DNA of 64,000 bases from Vescimonas fastidiosa (GTDB taxonomy: Bacteria > Bacillota > Clostridia > Oscillospirales > Oscillospiraceae): assembly GCF_018326305.1 (NCBI RefSeq), contig NZ_AP023417.1, positions 78,481 to 142,480 of the forward strand, in the 5' to 3' direction. The notes under the pieces are model-generated. The model was not told the origin of the DNA. It saw only the letters and a program-made list of their open reading frames with translations, and ran no database searches. Shown piece after piece: positions 14,816 through 24,427 of the stretch (position 1 is the first letter of the stretch; each line of letters opens with the position of its first letter). Made by a program: the position numbers and the translations under genes.

Positions 14816-16882
14816 ATGAAAAGAACTCTTTCCATTCTGTTGACAATCGCCATGATTATCAGCCTTATCCCTGCTGTATTTGCTGCTGATGTTCCGACGA
14901 TGTCAACAACAGTTGATAAGACAGAGGTTCAGCCGGGTGATACGATTACGCTTACACTGTCGATCGACAAGACCATTACGAACCTGAATAACTGGGAGTG
15001 GGCAATTTATTTTGACAAGACTGCTTATGTCAAAACCAGCGGCGAGCTTGAACCTGGATGTATGTCGGGCACGGGCATTACTGGCGCAGTGGGAGATAAT
15101 GTTGATATCCTTGGTAAAAATGCCATCCGGGTATCCGGCCTGAGCACTACAGGCGACCCTGTCACTCTTAACACCGGCAAGATTGCCACTGTTACCTTTA
15201 CGGCAACGGAGAACATCACGGCAGAAAACGCTCGCATTGAGGTCAAAACCGAAGCGCTGCCTGACTATGATACGCTTAAAGACAACGATGTCAAATTAAC
15301 CGGCAACATCATTGATGTCACAGTGAAGTCCAGTGAAGCCAAGGGCTACACCGTGTCCTTGGGTGCGGACAAGCAGGTAGCCTCCGGCCAAATCGTGGAG
15401 ATCCCTGTGGCCATCGGCAACAACGACGGCAAGACCACCTACAACGCCTACGACATGACCTTCTCTTTTGACCCCGCCATTCTGACGCTGAACATGGAAG
15501 CCACCAGCATCGAGGGTTATCGCGTGATCCCCGGCAACGGCACCGTGCGAATCGTGCGTTACGGCAAAGCCGCCGAGCTGGGCGATGCACTGACTCTGAG
15601 CTTTGTGGCAGCCGGCCAGGGTAGATCTGATGTGAAAGTAACGGAAGCGTGTGTGGATGCCAATGCAAACGCCGTTGAGTTTGACGCACCTGCGGCTGCC
15701 ATTTTGGATGACACCGCCGTTATTACCGTCAGCGGCTACACCGTGACTCTGCCGGATGACTTCACCCGCACCGACGCGGAGGGCTCCGTGATCGCAGCAG
15801 GCGGCAACCTGACCTTCGTTCCCAAAGACCCCAACTATAACTACACTGTCACCGTCACCGTCGGCGGCGGTGAGGCAACGACAGTTAGCCCGGACGAGGA
15901 TGGCATCTACACCGTGCCCAATGTCAACGGCAATGTGTTTGTCTCCAGCACCAAGACCGCCAAGAGTTTCAACGTCACCCTGGGCGCGGATACCACCGGT
16001 GCTGCGACTGCTACTTACCAGACTGACTACACCTTCAAGCTGACCCCTGTGGATGGCTATGTCTACAAGATGGCTGTGACCATCGGCGACAAGGCATACA
16101 CCGGCTTTACGGCCAAGGTAAATGACGACGGCACCACCACCTACACCATCCCCGGTGTGGATGTGATCGGCGACATCGTCATCAACAGCAATAAGCAGGT
16201 CAAGCCGCTGGAAACCTACAAGGTCACCTTTGCAGGTACCGGCGCAGGTGATGCTACCGGCGAGAGCACCGTTCAGGAAAAGGCTAACTACACCTTCACC
16301 GTGGCCAAGCAGAAGAACTTTGAGTACACCATCACTGCCACTATGGGCGGCAAGAATGTGACTATCACCGAGGGAGCCGATAACACCTACACTATCGTCA
16401 ATGTCACCGGCGATCTGGTCATCACCATCGAGAAGAAATCCACTCTGACCATGGAGGTAGCTGTTTCCGAGTATGTGCAGATGGATAACAAGACCGTGTT
16501 TCTGGTAACCGTGACCGGCACCCCCGAAGAGGGCAAGGCTTTTGCCTACGGCGATAATGTCATGTATAAGACTACCGCTTACGGTGAGAATGTGTACAGC
16601 TGGCTGGTGATCGTGGACAAGAATGAGACATTCGACCAGGCTGCGGCTGAGGCCAAGATCACGCAGGCCAGTGCTACTGCCGAGGAAGTGACCCAGAGCT
16701 ATGATGTCAACGAGACGGGCCTTGTGGACATCAACGATGCTCAACTTACTTATGACATCTACAGCGGCAAGTACACCGACTTCGAAAAAGTCTCTGTGCG
16801 GAAGTTTCTGCGCGCGGATGTGACCAAAGATAAGGTCGTCAACTCCACTGACGCCGTTGCGATCATCGCAAACAGCAAATAA
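14816..16882 (+). CDS. Secreted adaptor protein with two cohesin-like modules and a dockerin-like end (paralogue)
   Basis: A 688-residue exported protein; ATG at 14816 with AAGGAGG upstream. The signal peptide ends at FAA (about 23). The first cohesin-like module (about 25-165) begins STTVDKTEVQPGDTITLTL; the second (about 177-300) has YDMTFSFDPAILTLN. Three repeated beta modules follow, each with a Y-T-F...Y pattern, and a dockerin-like end (about 628-688) with DVNETGLVDINDAQLTYDI. Order and sequence parallel the 9396-11588 protein, so this is an in-cluster duplication. The first cohesins differ more than the second, so the two paralogues may recruit different partners. It is extracellular, with no catalytic motif. 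Confidence 0.82.
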   Translation: MKRTLSILLTIAMIISLIPAVFAADVPTMSTTVDKTEVQPGDTITLTLSIDKTITNLNNWEWAIYFDKTAYVKTSGELEPGCMSGTGITGAVGDNVDILGKNAIRVSGLSTTGDPVTLNTGKIATVTFTATENITAENARIEVKTEALPDYDTLKDNDVKLTGNIIDVTVKSSEAKGYTVSLGADKQVASGQIVEIPVAIGNNDGKTTYNAYDMTFSFDPAILTLNMEATSIEGYRVIPGNGTVRIVRYGKAAELGDALTLSFVAAGQGRSDVKVTEACVDANANAVEFDAPAAAILDDTAVITVSGYTVTLPDDFTRTDAEGSVIAAGGNLTFVPKDPNYNYTVTVTVGGGEATTVSPDEDGIYTVPNVNGNVFVSSTKTAKSFNVTLGADTTGAATATYQTDYTFKLTPVDGYVYKMAVTIGDKAYTGFTAKVNDDGTTTYTIPGVDVIGDIVINSNKQVKPLETYKVTFAGTGAGDATGESTVQEKANYTFTVAKQKNFEYTITATMGGKNVTITEGADNTYTIVNVTGDLVITIEKKSTLTMEVAVSEYVQMDNKTVFLVTVTGTPEEGKAFAYGDNVMYKTTAYGENVYSWLVIVDKNETFDQAAAEAKITQASATAEEVTQSYDVNETGLVDINDAQLTYDIYSGKYTDFEKVSVRKFLRADVTKDKVVNSTDAVAIIANSK

Positions 16883-16899
16883 AACCAGGCGGGGCCATA

Positions 16900-16927
16900 G
16901 CTTCCCCTCCCTTTTGGGAGGGGAGGC
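16900..16927 (+). terminator. Intergenic hairpin
   Basis: A stem of about 12 bp (16900-16911 with 16916-16927) closes a TTTT loop and is followed by AATTCGCC, not a T-run. It separates the cohesin/dockerin block from the membrane-protein block beginning at 17016 and may be a partial terminator. Confidence 0.6.
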
Positions 16928-17015
16928 AATTCGCCATATTTTGAGGCTTTACCATTGCCTCCTGTTTTAGGAGACGATGGTAAGAATCCAAAATAAGCAT
17001 TTGGAGGATACCCGT

Positions 17016-18962
17016 ATGAAAAAACATAGCGGCCTATATAGCGCCGTGAGTATTTTGCTGGTCATTGTGCTGGTGGCAGGGATCAGCCTCTCACTTCTTT
17101 CCTCCGGTCGGACAAGGCCGGAGAATCCCATCAGCACTCAGCCGGATCGGCTCCAGGCAGAGTCGCTGCAAGGCTCCGGCAGCACCGGCGGACAAAGCTC
17201 CGGCAAGGATAATACAGAGAATACGGATACTGCCCAGGACCCATCAGAGCCGCAGAAGCCCGACGAGCCGCAGAAGCCCGACGAGCCGCAGAAACCTGAT
17301 GAGCCACAGAAGCCGGATGACACGCAGAAACCCGATGACACCAAGCCGGATCCATCGGGCCCCACAGACCCCACGGATAACCCCGGCAAGGGCGACCAGG
17401 GCGGCTCCAAGTCAGACGATAACAAAGGCGGCTCCGAGGATTCCGGTGACCATGGTGATGGCACCGGCGGAGACGATGGGGACCACGGCGGCAGCGGAGG
17501 TGACCACGGCAGCGGCGGTGAGGAGGATGATACCCCCCGCATTTATACGACACTGAAAACCCAGCAGCTTACCAAGGCAGAGCTGCCCGACAGCAAGCTG
17601 ACCTTTGTGGCCTATCCCCTGGGTAAGGGCGATCTGCATATCCGTGTCCGGCTGAAAAATGAGACCAATTCCGGAAACGGATTGCTGCTTACTTCTCAGA
17701 ATAACCAGGACTACGAGGCACAGCTGGATTTCAACGCAGATAACCTCTTTGTGCTGTCTCTTTATGATGGGGAGACCTTTTTGGGACTTGTTCAGTACCG
17801 GGTGGGCTATTACGCGAATCTTGCGGACGATACCCACCCGACGGTGGGGGACTATCCACCCTCCATCGTTACCAATCTGGACGGGGCCAGCCTGGACATG
17901 AGCTCCCAAACCTTCCCCTTGACGGTGATTGCCCGTGCCAACGCAGAGCTGGGAGCCGGTGTGATCTATTCCAATCAAATTCGGGTCACGCTGGACGGCA
18001 AAACTGTGGAAAAGAGCTACGGCGATTCTCAACCCACCTACGAGTTGTATTTCGATCCCCCTCAGTCGGGCGATGAAGAAACCCACATTGTCCGGGTGCT
18101 GGCCTGGGATGGTAACGGAAACTCCACCATGAAGGTCTACACCGTCACCTATCACCAGATCAGTGAGGGCGACCCGGCAGGCTCGGTGGATGTGGTGCTG
18201 GATGCGACCACCATCGGCCTGGGCATTCTGGATACCGGTACGCTGGACATCGTGGAGGGCGAAACGGCGGCATCCGTGCTGCTGCGCTTCCTGCAGGAGC
18301 GCGGTTATGAGCCGGATTACCAGGGGTCCACCACTATGAACTTCTATCTGCGCCGGATTAGCCGGGGCGACATTGCCTACCGTGCCAATGTCCCGGAGCA
18401 TCTTTGGGAGCTGATCCTGCGGGACGGCATCACCACCAATGACAACTATGACCGGGACAGCATCGGGGAGTTTGACTATACCCAAGGCTCGGGCTGGATG
18501 TACTCCATCAACGGCACCCTGTATGAGGGTACCGGCATGAGTGGCTACAAGGTCCGCAACGGCATTACCATTTATGTGCGCTTCACCCTGTCCTACGGCA
18601 AGGACATCGGCGGCTACGATTCCACCGGAGGCGGCTACGGTTCACTGAGCAGCTACTGCGGCCTGTGGATCAACGGCAGCTACCAAGCCCTGGGCCACGA
18701 CTTCGTGGAGACGGACCGTTTGGAACCCACCGAAACAGAGGATGGTTACATCCACTACTGCTGCTCCAAGTGCCATGAGGAGAAAACAGATATTCTCCCG
18801 GCCACCGGCGGCGGAACGGAGCCAATAGAGCCTGCCCCTACGGAGCCGGTCCCCACGGAACTGACGCCCACGGAACCCAGCGACCCGGTCGTTACGGACT
18901 CCACCGAACCAAGTCCCACGGACCCCAGTGACCCTACGCCCACAGAGCCAACTTTCGAATAG
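17016..18962 (+). CDS. Membrane-anchored DUF4430 (transcobalamin C-terminal-like) protein
   Basis: A 648-residue protein; I use the ATG at 17016 (TTGGAGG 8 nt upstream), not the one at 16977. One N-terminal membrane helix (about 8-33) is followed by a low-complexity linker with tandem EPQKPD repeats and Gly/Asp-rich stretches (about 34-175), then two Ig-like beta domains (180-385). Residues about 391-525 match the DUF4430/transcobalamin-like C-terminal domain: ETAASVLLRFL, then GSGWMYSINGTLYEG, then VRNGITIYVRFTL. This family includes the C-terminal beta domain of animal intrinsic factor and transcobalamin. A CCSKCHEEK zinc-ribbon-like segment and a Pro/Thr/Glu-rich tail end it. I infer surface binding of a corrinoid or a related ligand, together with the next gene. 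Confidence 0.82.
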   Translation: MKKHSGLYSAVSILLVIVLVAGISLSLLSSGRTRPENPISTQPDRLQAESLQGSGSTGGQSSGKDNTENTDTAQDPSEPQKPDEPQKPDEPQKPDEPQKPDDTQKPDDTKPDPSGPTDPTDNPGKGDQGGSKSDDNKGGSEDSGDHGDGTGGDDGDHGGSGGDHGSGGEEDDTPRIYTTLKTQQLTKAELPDSKLTFVAYPLGKGDLHIRVRLKNETNSGNGLLLTSQNNQDYEAQLDFNADNLFVLSLYDGETFLGLVQYRVGYYANLADDTHPTVGDYPPSIVTNLDGASLDMSSQTFPLTVIARANAELGAGVIYSNQIRVTLDGKTVEKSYGDSQPTYELYFDPPQSGDEETHIVRVLAWDGNGNSTMKVYTVTYHQISEGDPAGSVDVVLDATTIGLGILDTGTLDIVEGETAASVLLRFLQERGYEPDYQGSTTMNFYLRRISRGDIAYRANVPEHLWELILRDGITTNDNYDRDSIGEFDYTQGSGWMYSINGTLYEGTGMSGYKVRNGITIYVRFTLSYGKDIGGYDSTGGGYGSLSSYCGLWINGSYQALGHDFVETDRLEPTETEDGYIHYCCSKCHEEKTDILPATGGGTEPIEPAPTEPVPTELTPTEPSDPVVTDSTEPSPTDPSDPTPTEPTFE

Positions 18963-19056
18963 GACCGGCTGATGCGGCGGAGGATGGGAAACGCTCTAAC
19001 GGGACACGGGAACGGTAAAGTAGAAGGGCGTTGAAACGAACGATGGAGGATACTGC

Positions 19057-20181
19057 ATGAAAAGAGCAACACGAATATTAGCGGCACTTCTTTGTGTGCT
19101 GCTTCTGCTCCCAACGGTGGTCTTTGCGCAAGCGCAGCCTTCTTTGGAAAAACAGATCGCACAGAGTGCGGAGGGAATGTCCGCTCTGGGCGGCAAGAAG
19201 GGTGAATTGCTGAAAGACCGGGAACTGTTTCCTGCAGGCGATTCCGTCTGCGATTGGTTGGCCATAGCTATGGCGCTGTCCGGCACAAGGGAGAGCTATT
19301 CCGACTATTTGGCGGAACTGAAGGCCCATGTGGAGGACGCATACGCCAAAAACGGATGCCTGGACCGCAACAAGGCCACGGAATACCACCGGATTTCTTT
19401 AACGGTGCTGGCACTGGGGGGCAACCCCACCAACTTCGGCACGAAGCCCGACGGCTCGGCCATTGACCTGATCGCAGAGGGTACTTATAACTACGCCGGT
19501 GATCCGGGCGCTCAGGGCTTAAATGGCTGGATATGGGCGCTGCTGGCTCTGGATGCCGAGGATACGGAGGTCCCGGACGATGCACGGTATTCCAGAGAGG
19601 ACATGGTAAATGCCATTGCCGTTGCCCAGGAGCCGGACGGCGGCTTTGGCCTGATCCCCGGAAAATCGGATGTGGACATCACCGCTATGGCGGTGCAGGC
19701 ACTGGCCCCCTATCGGAACCAGCTGGAGACCGAGATCGACGCAGCGCTTACTTATCTTTCCGGCCAGCTGACGGACACCTGCGGGTATATCGCCTACGGC
19801 GATGAGAACGCGGAAAGCACAGCCCAGGTCATCCTGGCCCTGTGCGCCCTGGGCATTGACCCGGAGACGGATAGCCGTTTTATCAAGGACGAGCACACCC
19901 TGCTGACGGAGCTTTCCCAGTTCCGGGAAGCGGACGGCACCTACCGCCATGTGCTGGAGGGGGCCGGCGACGGCCTGGCAACGGCCCAATCCGTCCTGGC
20001 CTTAGTGGCTGTGCAGCGTGTGCGGTCCGGGCAGCCGTGGGTGCTGCATTTTGACGGCACTCAAGCGCCCCGTGAGGCATTCGGCACAAATGGAATCATC
20101 ATCTGCGCCGTGATCGGTGCGGTAGTCGTAATCGCCGCCGGTGCGATCTACATCATCGGCAGAAAGAGGAAAAAGGCATGA
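19057..20181 (+). CDS. Membrane-anchored alpha/alpha-toroid (prenyltransferase/squalene-cyclase-like repeat) protein
   Basis: A 374-residue type I membrane protein. The signal peptide ends about residue 24 (VVFA). The extracellular part (25-335) has repeats of the terpene-cyclase/prenyltransferase toroid type, with EPDGGFGLIPGKSDVDITAM, DTCGYIAYGDENAESTAQ and EADGTYRHV...GLATAQ. A C-terminal helix (about 346-367) and RKRKKA anchor it. The same fold forms the N-terminal domain of intrinsic factor and transcobalamin, which together with a DUF4430-like domain encloses B12. The DUF4430 gene lies directly upstream, so the pair looks like a split version. It overlaps moxR by 4 bp. No terpene-cyclase DxDD motif was seen, which argues against an enzyme. 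Confidence 0.82.
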   Translation: MKRATRILAALLCVLLLLPTVVFAQAQPSLEKQIAQSAEGMSALGGKKGELLKDRELFPAGDSVCDWLAIAMALSGTRESYSDYLAELKAHVEDAYAKNGCLDRNKATEYHRISLTVLALGGNPTNFGTKPDGSAIDLIAEGTYNYAGDPGAQGLNGWIWALLALDAEDTEVPDDARYSREDMVNAIAVAQEPDGGFGLIPGKSDVDITAMAVQALAPYRNQLETEIDAALTYLSGQLTDTCGYIAYGDENAESTAQVILALCALGIDPETDSRFIKDEHTLLTELSQFREADGTYRHVLEGAGDGLATAQSVLALVAVQRVRSGQPWVLHFDGTQAPREAFGTNGIIICAVIGAVVVIAAGAIYIIGRKRKKA

Positions 20182-21125
20182 ACAAGCTGACAGATCAAAT
20201 TCAGGCAGAGGTCAACAAGGTCGTTTTGGGCAAGGAGGACATCGTCCGCAAGGTGCTGCTGGCCATCCTGGCACAGGGCCATGTGCTGCTGGAGGATGTC
20301 CCCGGCGTGGGCAAGACGACGCTGGCCAAGGCATTTTCCAAAACGCTAGGTCTGGACTCCAAGCGTGTCCAGTTCACCTCCGACACCCTGCCATCGGATA
20401 TTATCGGGTTTTCCGTATTCGATAAGGCAGACGGCAAGCTGAAATATCAGTCCGGAGCCATTATGACCAATCTGCTGCTGGCGGACGAGATCAACCGTAC
20501 CTCCAGCAAGACCCAATCCGCTCTGCTGGAGGCTATGGAGGAGTTGCAGGTCACCGTGGACGGCGTGACCCGGCCCCTGCCGAAGCCCTTTATCGTGCTG
20601 GCAACGGAAAACCCGGTGGGTTCTGCGGGTACGCAGATGCTGCCCGCATCCCAGCTGGACCGTTTTATGCTCCAACTGAGCATGGGCTATCCCAATCGGG
20701 CCAGCACGGCGGCACTGCTGAAGGATCGCCATCATGTGGACCCGCTCTCTGCCTGCCAGACAGTGACTTCCCCTGCCGAGCTGGAAAAGCTCATTGCAGA
20801 GGTCAGCAATATCCATGTGGCAGACCGAATTTATGACTATATTGCAGAGCTGGTGGATCTGACCCGCTCCAACGCCTATGTGACCCTGGGTGTCAGTCCC
20901 CGTGGCGCTTTGGCTGTGACCCGTGCGGCCAAGGCCAACGCCTACTTAGAGGGCCGGGACTATGTGATCCCTGACGATGTGTGCGCCGTGTTCCCGGATG
21001 TGTGCGTCCACCGTCTGATCCTCAACTCCAAGGCGCGGCTCCAGGACTATACAGCGGCACTGATCCTGCAAAATGTACTTACCTCCGTCCAGAAGCCGGA
21101 TGTCCGGGAATTTTCCAGCAAATGA
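20178..21125 (+). CDS. MoxR-family AAA+ ATPase
   Basis: A 315-residue cytoplasmic AAA+ protein. It has Walker A (VPGVGKTTLAKAF, about 41-53), Walker B (LLADEINRT, about 96-104), sensor 1 (LATENPV) and the arginine-containing lid domain (VSPRGALAVTRAA). MoxR ATPases act as chaperones that mature or remodel partner proteins, usually encoded with DUF58 and transglutaminase proteins. That is exactly the arrangement here: a 4-bp overlap with the toroid gene upstream and a 4-bp overlap with the DUF58 gene downstream. I infer that it services assembly or maturation of the surface apparatus. Confidence 0.93.
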   Translation: MNKLTDQIQAEVNKVVLGKEDIVRKVLLAILAQGHVLLEDVPGVGKTTLAKAFSKTLGLDSKRVQFTSDTLPSDIIGFSVFDKADGKLKYQSGAIMTNLLLADEINRTSSKTQSALLEAMEELQVTVDGVTRPLPKPFIVLATENPVGSAGTQMLPASQLDRFMLQLSMGYPNRASTAALLKDRHHVDPLSACQTVTSPAELEKLIAEVSNIHVADRIYDYIAELVDLTRSNAYVTLGVSPRGALAVTRAAKANAYLEGRDYVIPDDVCAVFPDVCVHRLILNSKARLQDYTAALILQNVLTSVQKPDVREFSSK

Positions 21126-22219
21126 GAAAAACGATCTTAGGCAGCGCCCTGTGTTATCTGATCCTGCTGCTGGCGTTGGCGGCGCTGCTTCTTACAAGCG
21201 GCTCCTTCTGGGCGCTGGCCGGACTCTGCTTGCTGCTCCTGCTGCCCCTGGCCTCCTGGGCGGTCAATTTCTATGTTCGCAGGCACCTGCAGGCGGACAT
21301 TCTGACCCCGGCCACAGCGGCAAAACGCACGGCAGTCAGCTGTCGGGTGCGTATCCGCAACGGAGCGTTTCTGCCCGTAATGCGCTATGGCTGTCAGGTC
21401 TCTATCCGCAATGATCTCACTGAGGAAGACCAGACAGTGACGCTGACCGGCAGCATCGGAGCCAAGGGCGAAAGCAGCCAAACCATCCTGCTGCAAAGCA
21501 GCTTCTGCGGCAGAGTGTATGTGCAGATCAGCCGGTTTACCCTGCTGGACTATCTGGGCCTGCTTCCCATGAAGGCCCTCGTGAAAGCGGATGCCCGTCT
21601 GACCATCCTCCCGGACCTGTATCCAATGGAGGCGGACATGACCGCCCGACCGGCCTATGCCGACGACGGCACTTCCAATCGACGGGGTGAGGACCGCAGC
21701 GAGGTGTACCAGCTCCGGGAGTATCGCCCCGGCGATGATATCCGGCAAATTCACTGGAAGCTGTCCTCCAAGTTAGATGAGCTGATTCTGAAAGAGGCCA
21801 GCCAGCCGGAGAGCCGTTCCCTTTTGGTATTCTGGGATAAGCGTCCCGGCGGTAACCCCCAGCAGATGGACGCACTGGCGGAGGTCGTGTCCTCCGCAGG
21901 CATGGCACTGCTGCAAAGTGGTGTACCCTATACCCTGTGCTGGACGGACCGGGACGATCTGCAGGTCCAGGACATTTCAGAGGAAAACCAGCTTTTGCAG
22001 GCCATCCCGTCTCTGGTAAAAACCAGGGGCAGCGCTGAGTGCCGCCTGCCCAAAACTGACGGTTACAGCCGAATTCTCTGTTTCGGCACAGCGCCGGAAG
22101 AACAGCTGCTCACGGACGGACGGGTGCATTTCATCCTCTGTACCGAAGAACAGTACCCCGGTGCGACCACCTTTGCCCCGCAGAATTATTCCGAGGCCAT
22201 GCAGCGACTGGAGGTTTAA
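21122..22219 (+). CDS. DUF58 membrane protein
   Basis: A 365-residue protein; the ATG at 21122 overlaps the moxR stop. Two membrane helices lie at the N-terminus (about 6-24 and 27-47), followed by beta-rich and vWA-like parts. The DUF58 signature is seen at about 195-225: EVYQLREYRPGDDIRQIHWK, followed by SSKLDELILKEA. DUF58 proteins are regular partners of MoxR ATPases and probable scaffolds, function not firmly known. Translational coupling suggests a complex with MoxR and the following transglutaminase-like protein. Confidence 0.92.
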   Translation: MRKTILGSALCYLILLLALAALLLTSGSFWALAGLCLLLLLPLASWAVNFYVRRHLQADILTPATAAKRTAVSCRVRIRNGAFLPVMRYGCQVSIRNDLTEEDQTVTLTGSIGAKGESSQTILLQSSFCGRVYVQISRFTLLDYLGLLPMKALVKADARLTILPDLYPMEADMTARPAYADDGTSNRRGEDRSEVYQLREYRPGDDIRQIHWKLSSKLDELILKEASQPESRSLLVFWDKRPGGNPQQMDALAEVVSSAGMALLQSGVPYTLCWTDRDDLQVQDISEENQLLQAIPSLVKTRGSAECRLPKTDGYSRILCFGTAPEEQLLTDGRVHFILCTEEQYPGATTFAPQNYSEAMQRLEV

Positions 22220-22225
22220 TCCATC

Positions 22226-24409
22226 ATGCGAAAAAATGAAAACGGACTCCAGTGGATTGTCACCGAAACGGCACAGAAAAAGCTGCACTTTCCCTGGGGT
22301 GCTTGGGTGGTCTGTGCCGTTCTGACGGTGGGCTTCTGCTTGCTTTTAACCGCTGCATTTCCCTCTGTTCCCTACCCATGGTGGGCCATGACAGCAGCTG
22401 CGATTTTGGTGCAGGCGGCGTTGCTGATAGTATACCAAACCAGAATCGGGAACTGGCTCGTTCCAGCGGGCATCGGCGTGTTGCTTCTTCTGAGCTTGGC
22501 ACTGAACAAATTTGTCCTACCCGGTTTTGGAACACTGGCAAATGATTTCCTGACCCTGCTGACGAAAAAGACCGGGAAGATCTACCTGGACCTTGCGGCA
22601 GCGGATGCCCAATTTCTGCCTCTGGCGGTAACGGTTCTGCTACTGGCGGTGTCGCTGCTTCTCAGCCGTAGCGCATGGAGCGGACGGATGCTGCTGGCCT
22701 TGCCGATTCTGCTGCCCTGCTATGCAGCCCTGTTGCTGGGCTTGTTTCCCATAGGCATCGGCGGTGGGCTGCTGATTATTGGCACGGTGCTGCTGATGGT
22801 GCAGCACACGGCAGAGGGAGAAGCCCTTGCAGGCGTTCCGGCGCAGCTGATCTTGCCGGTCCTGTGTGCAGCGCTGTGTCTGCTGATGGGCCTGTCCTGC
22901 CAAGACAAGCTGAATACAGACATGGTCGAGACGATGCAAACCCAGCTTCACCAGCGGCACTACGACAGCGATACCAATTCCATGCCGGAAGGAAACCTCA
23001 AGAACTTACCCGCCTGGAATAAAAGCGACACCCCGGCGCTGGAAGTCACAATGGAGCAGCCGGAAAAGGTGTATCTGCGTGGGCAGGTCTACGACACCTA
23101 CACCGGCACCGGCTGGAAAGCAGCCGATACCGAAGAAACTGCCCAATATGAGGACCTTTTCTATTGGCTCCATGAGGCGGGTTTCTACGGCCAGAGTCAA
23201 ATTGCACTGGCGGATGGCTATACGGAGACGGCCACACCGTTGTCCATGACTATACGAAATCTCTCCGCCTGTTCCGCCCACGGCTACTACCCCTACGCCG
23301 TCTACGGCAGCGAAACGCTGGCAGCGGACCGCATCGGGGACACGAATCTGCCCCCGGCAGAGAGCCTGTATTATCTGAAAGGCAGCGTCCCGGACTGGTA
23401 TCAGATCCAGCGGAACCTCTCCACAGCCCAGGGCCGGGAAAACATCGAGACCTATCTATCCAAGGAGCAGGCCTATGCCGACTATCTCCGGGCCGTGGAC
23501 CTGCAAATGACCCAGGATAGCTGGGCCGTCCTCCAGCGGCAATTGAAGCTGGACACCCAGACCCGGACCATCAGCGACATCCGCACCATCATCTTTGACT
23601 ATCTACGGGAAGCCATGACCTACGATGCGACTGCCCGGACCATGAACGGCAGCGGCGACTTCCTGCAATATACGCTGGAGCGCAGCGGACACGGCTACAG
23701 CGTCCATTACGCCACGGCAGCGGTGCTGATGCTGCGCTACATGGGCGTTCCGGCCCGCTATGTGGAGGGATATTACCTCTCGGCAGAGGATGCCGCCCGC
23801 TACAAGGCCGGTGAGACCATTACCCTGACGGAAGAAAACGCCCACGCCTGGGCGGAATACTATGTCAGCGGTGTCGGCTTTGTGCCGTTCGAGGTGACTC
23901 CCGGCTACATAGACGACGAGGAACTGTCCCTGGGCGGCGACAGCCCTGATGAGAATACCTATGAGAACAACACCCAGCAATTTGTAGAGGTGGAGCAGCC
24001 AGAGGAGATCAACGAGCACAAGCAGGACCGATTTACCTTCTCACTGAATGCCCACTACCTACTGCTTCTTCCCTTGCTGCTGATCCTGCTGCTGGCCGGG
24101 TGCATTTTCCATCGCCGCAGGGTGTTTCGGAAGAAGATGGCCGCTATCGACGCCGCAAACGACCGGGAGGCCATTGCCATGCGCTATGGCTATGCCGTTT
24201 GCCTGCTGCGCCACAGTACGGTGCAGTTCCCGGAGGATGCTGCGGAGGCCGCAGAACTGAATCAAAAGGCGCTGTTCAGCACCCAGGAGATGACCCCGGA
24301 GCAGCGCAAGCAGGTTGACTCATTTGCCGTGCGTGTACTGGATGCCTGCAAGGGCAGCTGGACAACCTGGGAGAAAATACGGTACCGGCTATGGAACTGC
24401 CTGTATTGA
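22226..24409 (+). CDS. Multi-pass transglutaminase-like membrane protein (TgpA type), Ser in place of catalytic Cys
   Basis: A 727-residue protein, 6 bp after the DUF58 gene. About six membrane helices (residues 20-220) precede an extracellular transglutaminase-like domain (about 440-570), and a further helix (about 609-628) leads to a cytoplasmic tail. The core motif reads GHGYSVHYATAAVLMLRYMG, where the usual active-site Cys (G-Y-C-x-H-F-A) is Ser. The His motif ENAHAWAEYY and the later VPFEVTPGY are kept. The change may remove cysteine-protease/transglutaminase chemistry or define a serine-bearing subgroup. With MoxR and DUF58 it completes a familiar three-gene set that may modify or assemble surface proteins. 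Confidence 0.88.
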   Translation: MRKNENGLQWIVTETAQKKLHFPWGAWVVCAVLTVGFCLLLTAAFPSVPYPWWAMTAAAILVQAALLIVYQTRIGNWLVPAGIGVLLLLSLALNKFVLPGFGTLANDFLTLLTKKTGKIYLDLAAADAQFLPLAVTVLLLAVSLLLSRSAWSGRMLLALPILLPCYAALLLGLFPIGIGGGLLIIGTVLLMVQHTAEGEALAGVPAQLILPVLCAALCLLMGLSCQDKLNTDMVETMQTQLHQRHYDSDTNSMPEGNLKNLPAWNKSDTPALEVTMEQPEKVYLRGQVYDTYTGTGWKAADTEETAQYEDLFYWLHEAGFYGQSQIALADGYTETATPLSMTIRNLSACSAHGYYPYAVYGSETLAADRIGDTNLPPAESLYYLKGSVPDWYQIQRNLSTAQGRENIETYLSKEQAYADYLRAVDLQMTQDSWAVLQRQLKLDTQTRTISDIRTIIFDYLREAMTYDATARTMNGSGDFLQYTLERSGHGYSVHYATAAVLMLRYMGVPARYVEGYYLSAEDAARYKAGETITLTEENAHAWAEYYVSGVGFVPFEVTPGYIDDEELSLGGDSPDENTYENNTQQFVEVEQPEEINEHKQDRFTFSLNAHYLLLLPLLLILLLAGCIFHRRRVFRKKMAAIDAANDREAIAMRYGYAVCLLRHSTVQFPEDAAEAAELNQKALFSTQEMTPEQRKQVDSFAVRVLDACKGSWTTWEKIRYRLWNCLY

Positions 24410-24427
24410 AAACAAGGAGGAAGGAAA

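Noticed and set aside
9846..16744. Long reverse-strand frames at 9846-11678, 13048-14853 and 15296-16744
   Set aside because: Antisense shadows of the cohesin/dockerin genes with the same biased composition and no ribosome-binding sites.
17245..17345. Tandem repeats as a possible minisatellite or CRISPR
   Set aside because: They encode in-frame EPQKPD repeats of a linker in the DUF4430 protein and are explained by the protein.
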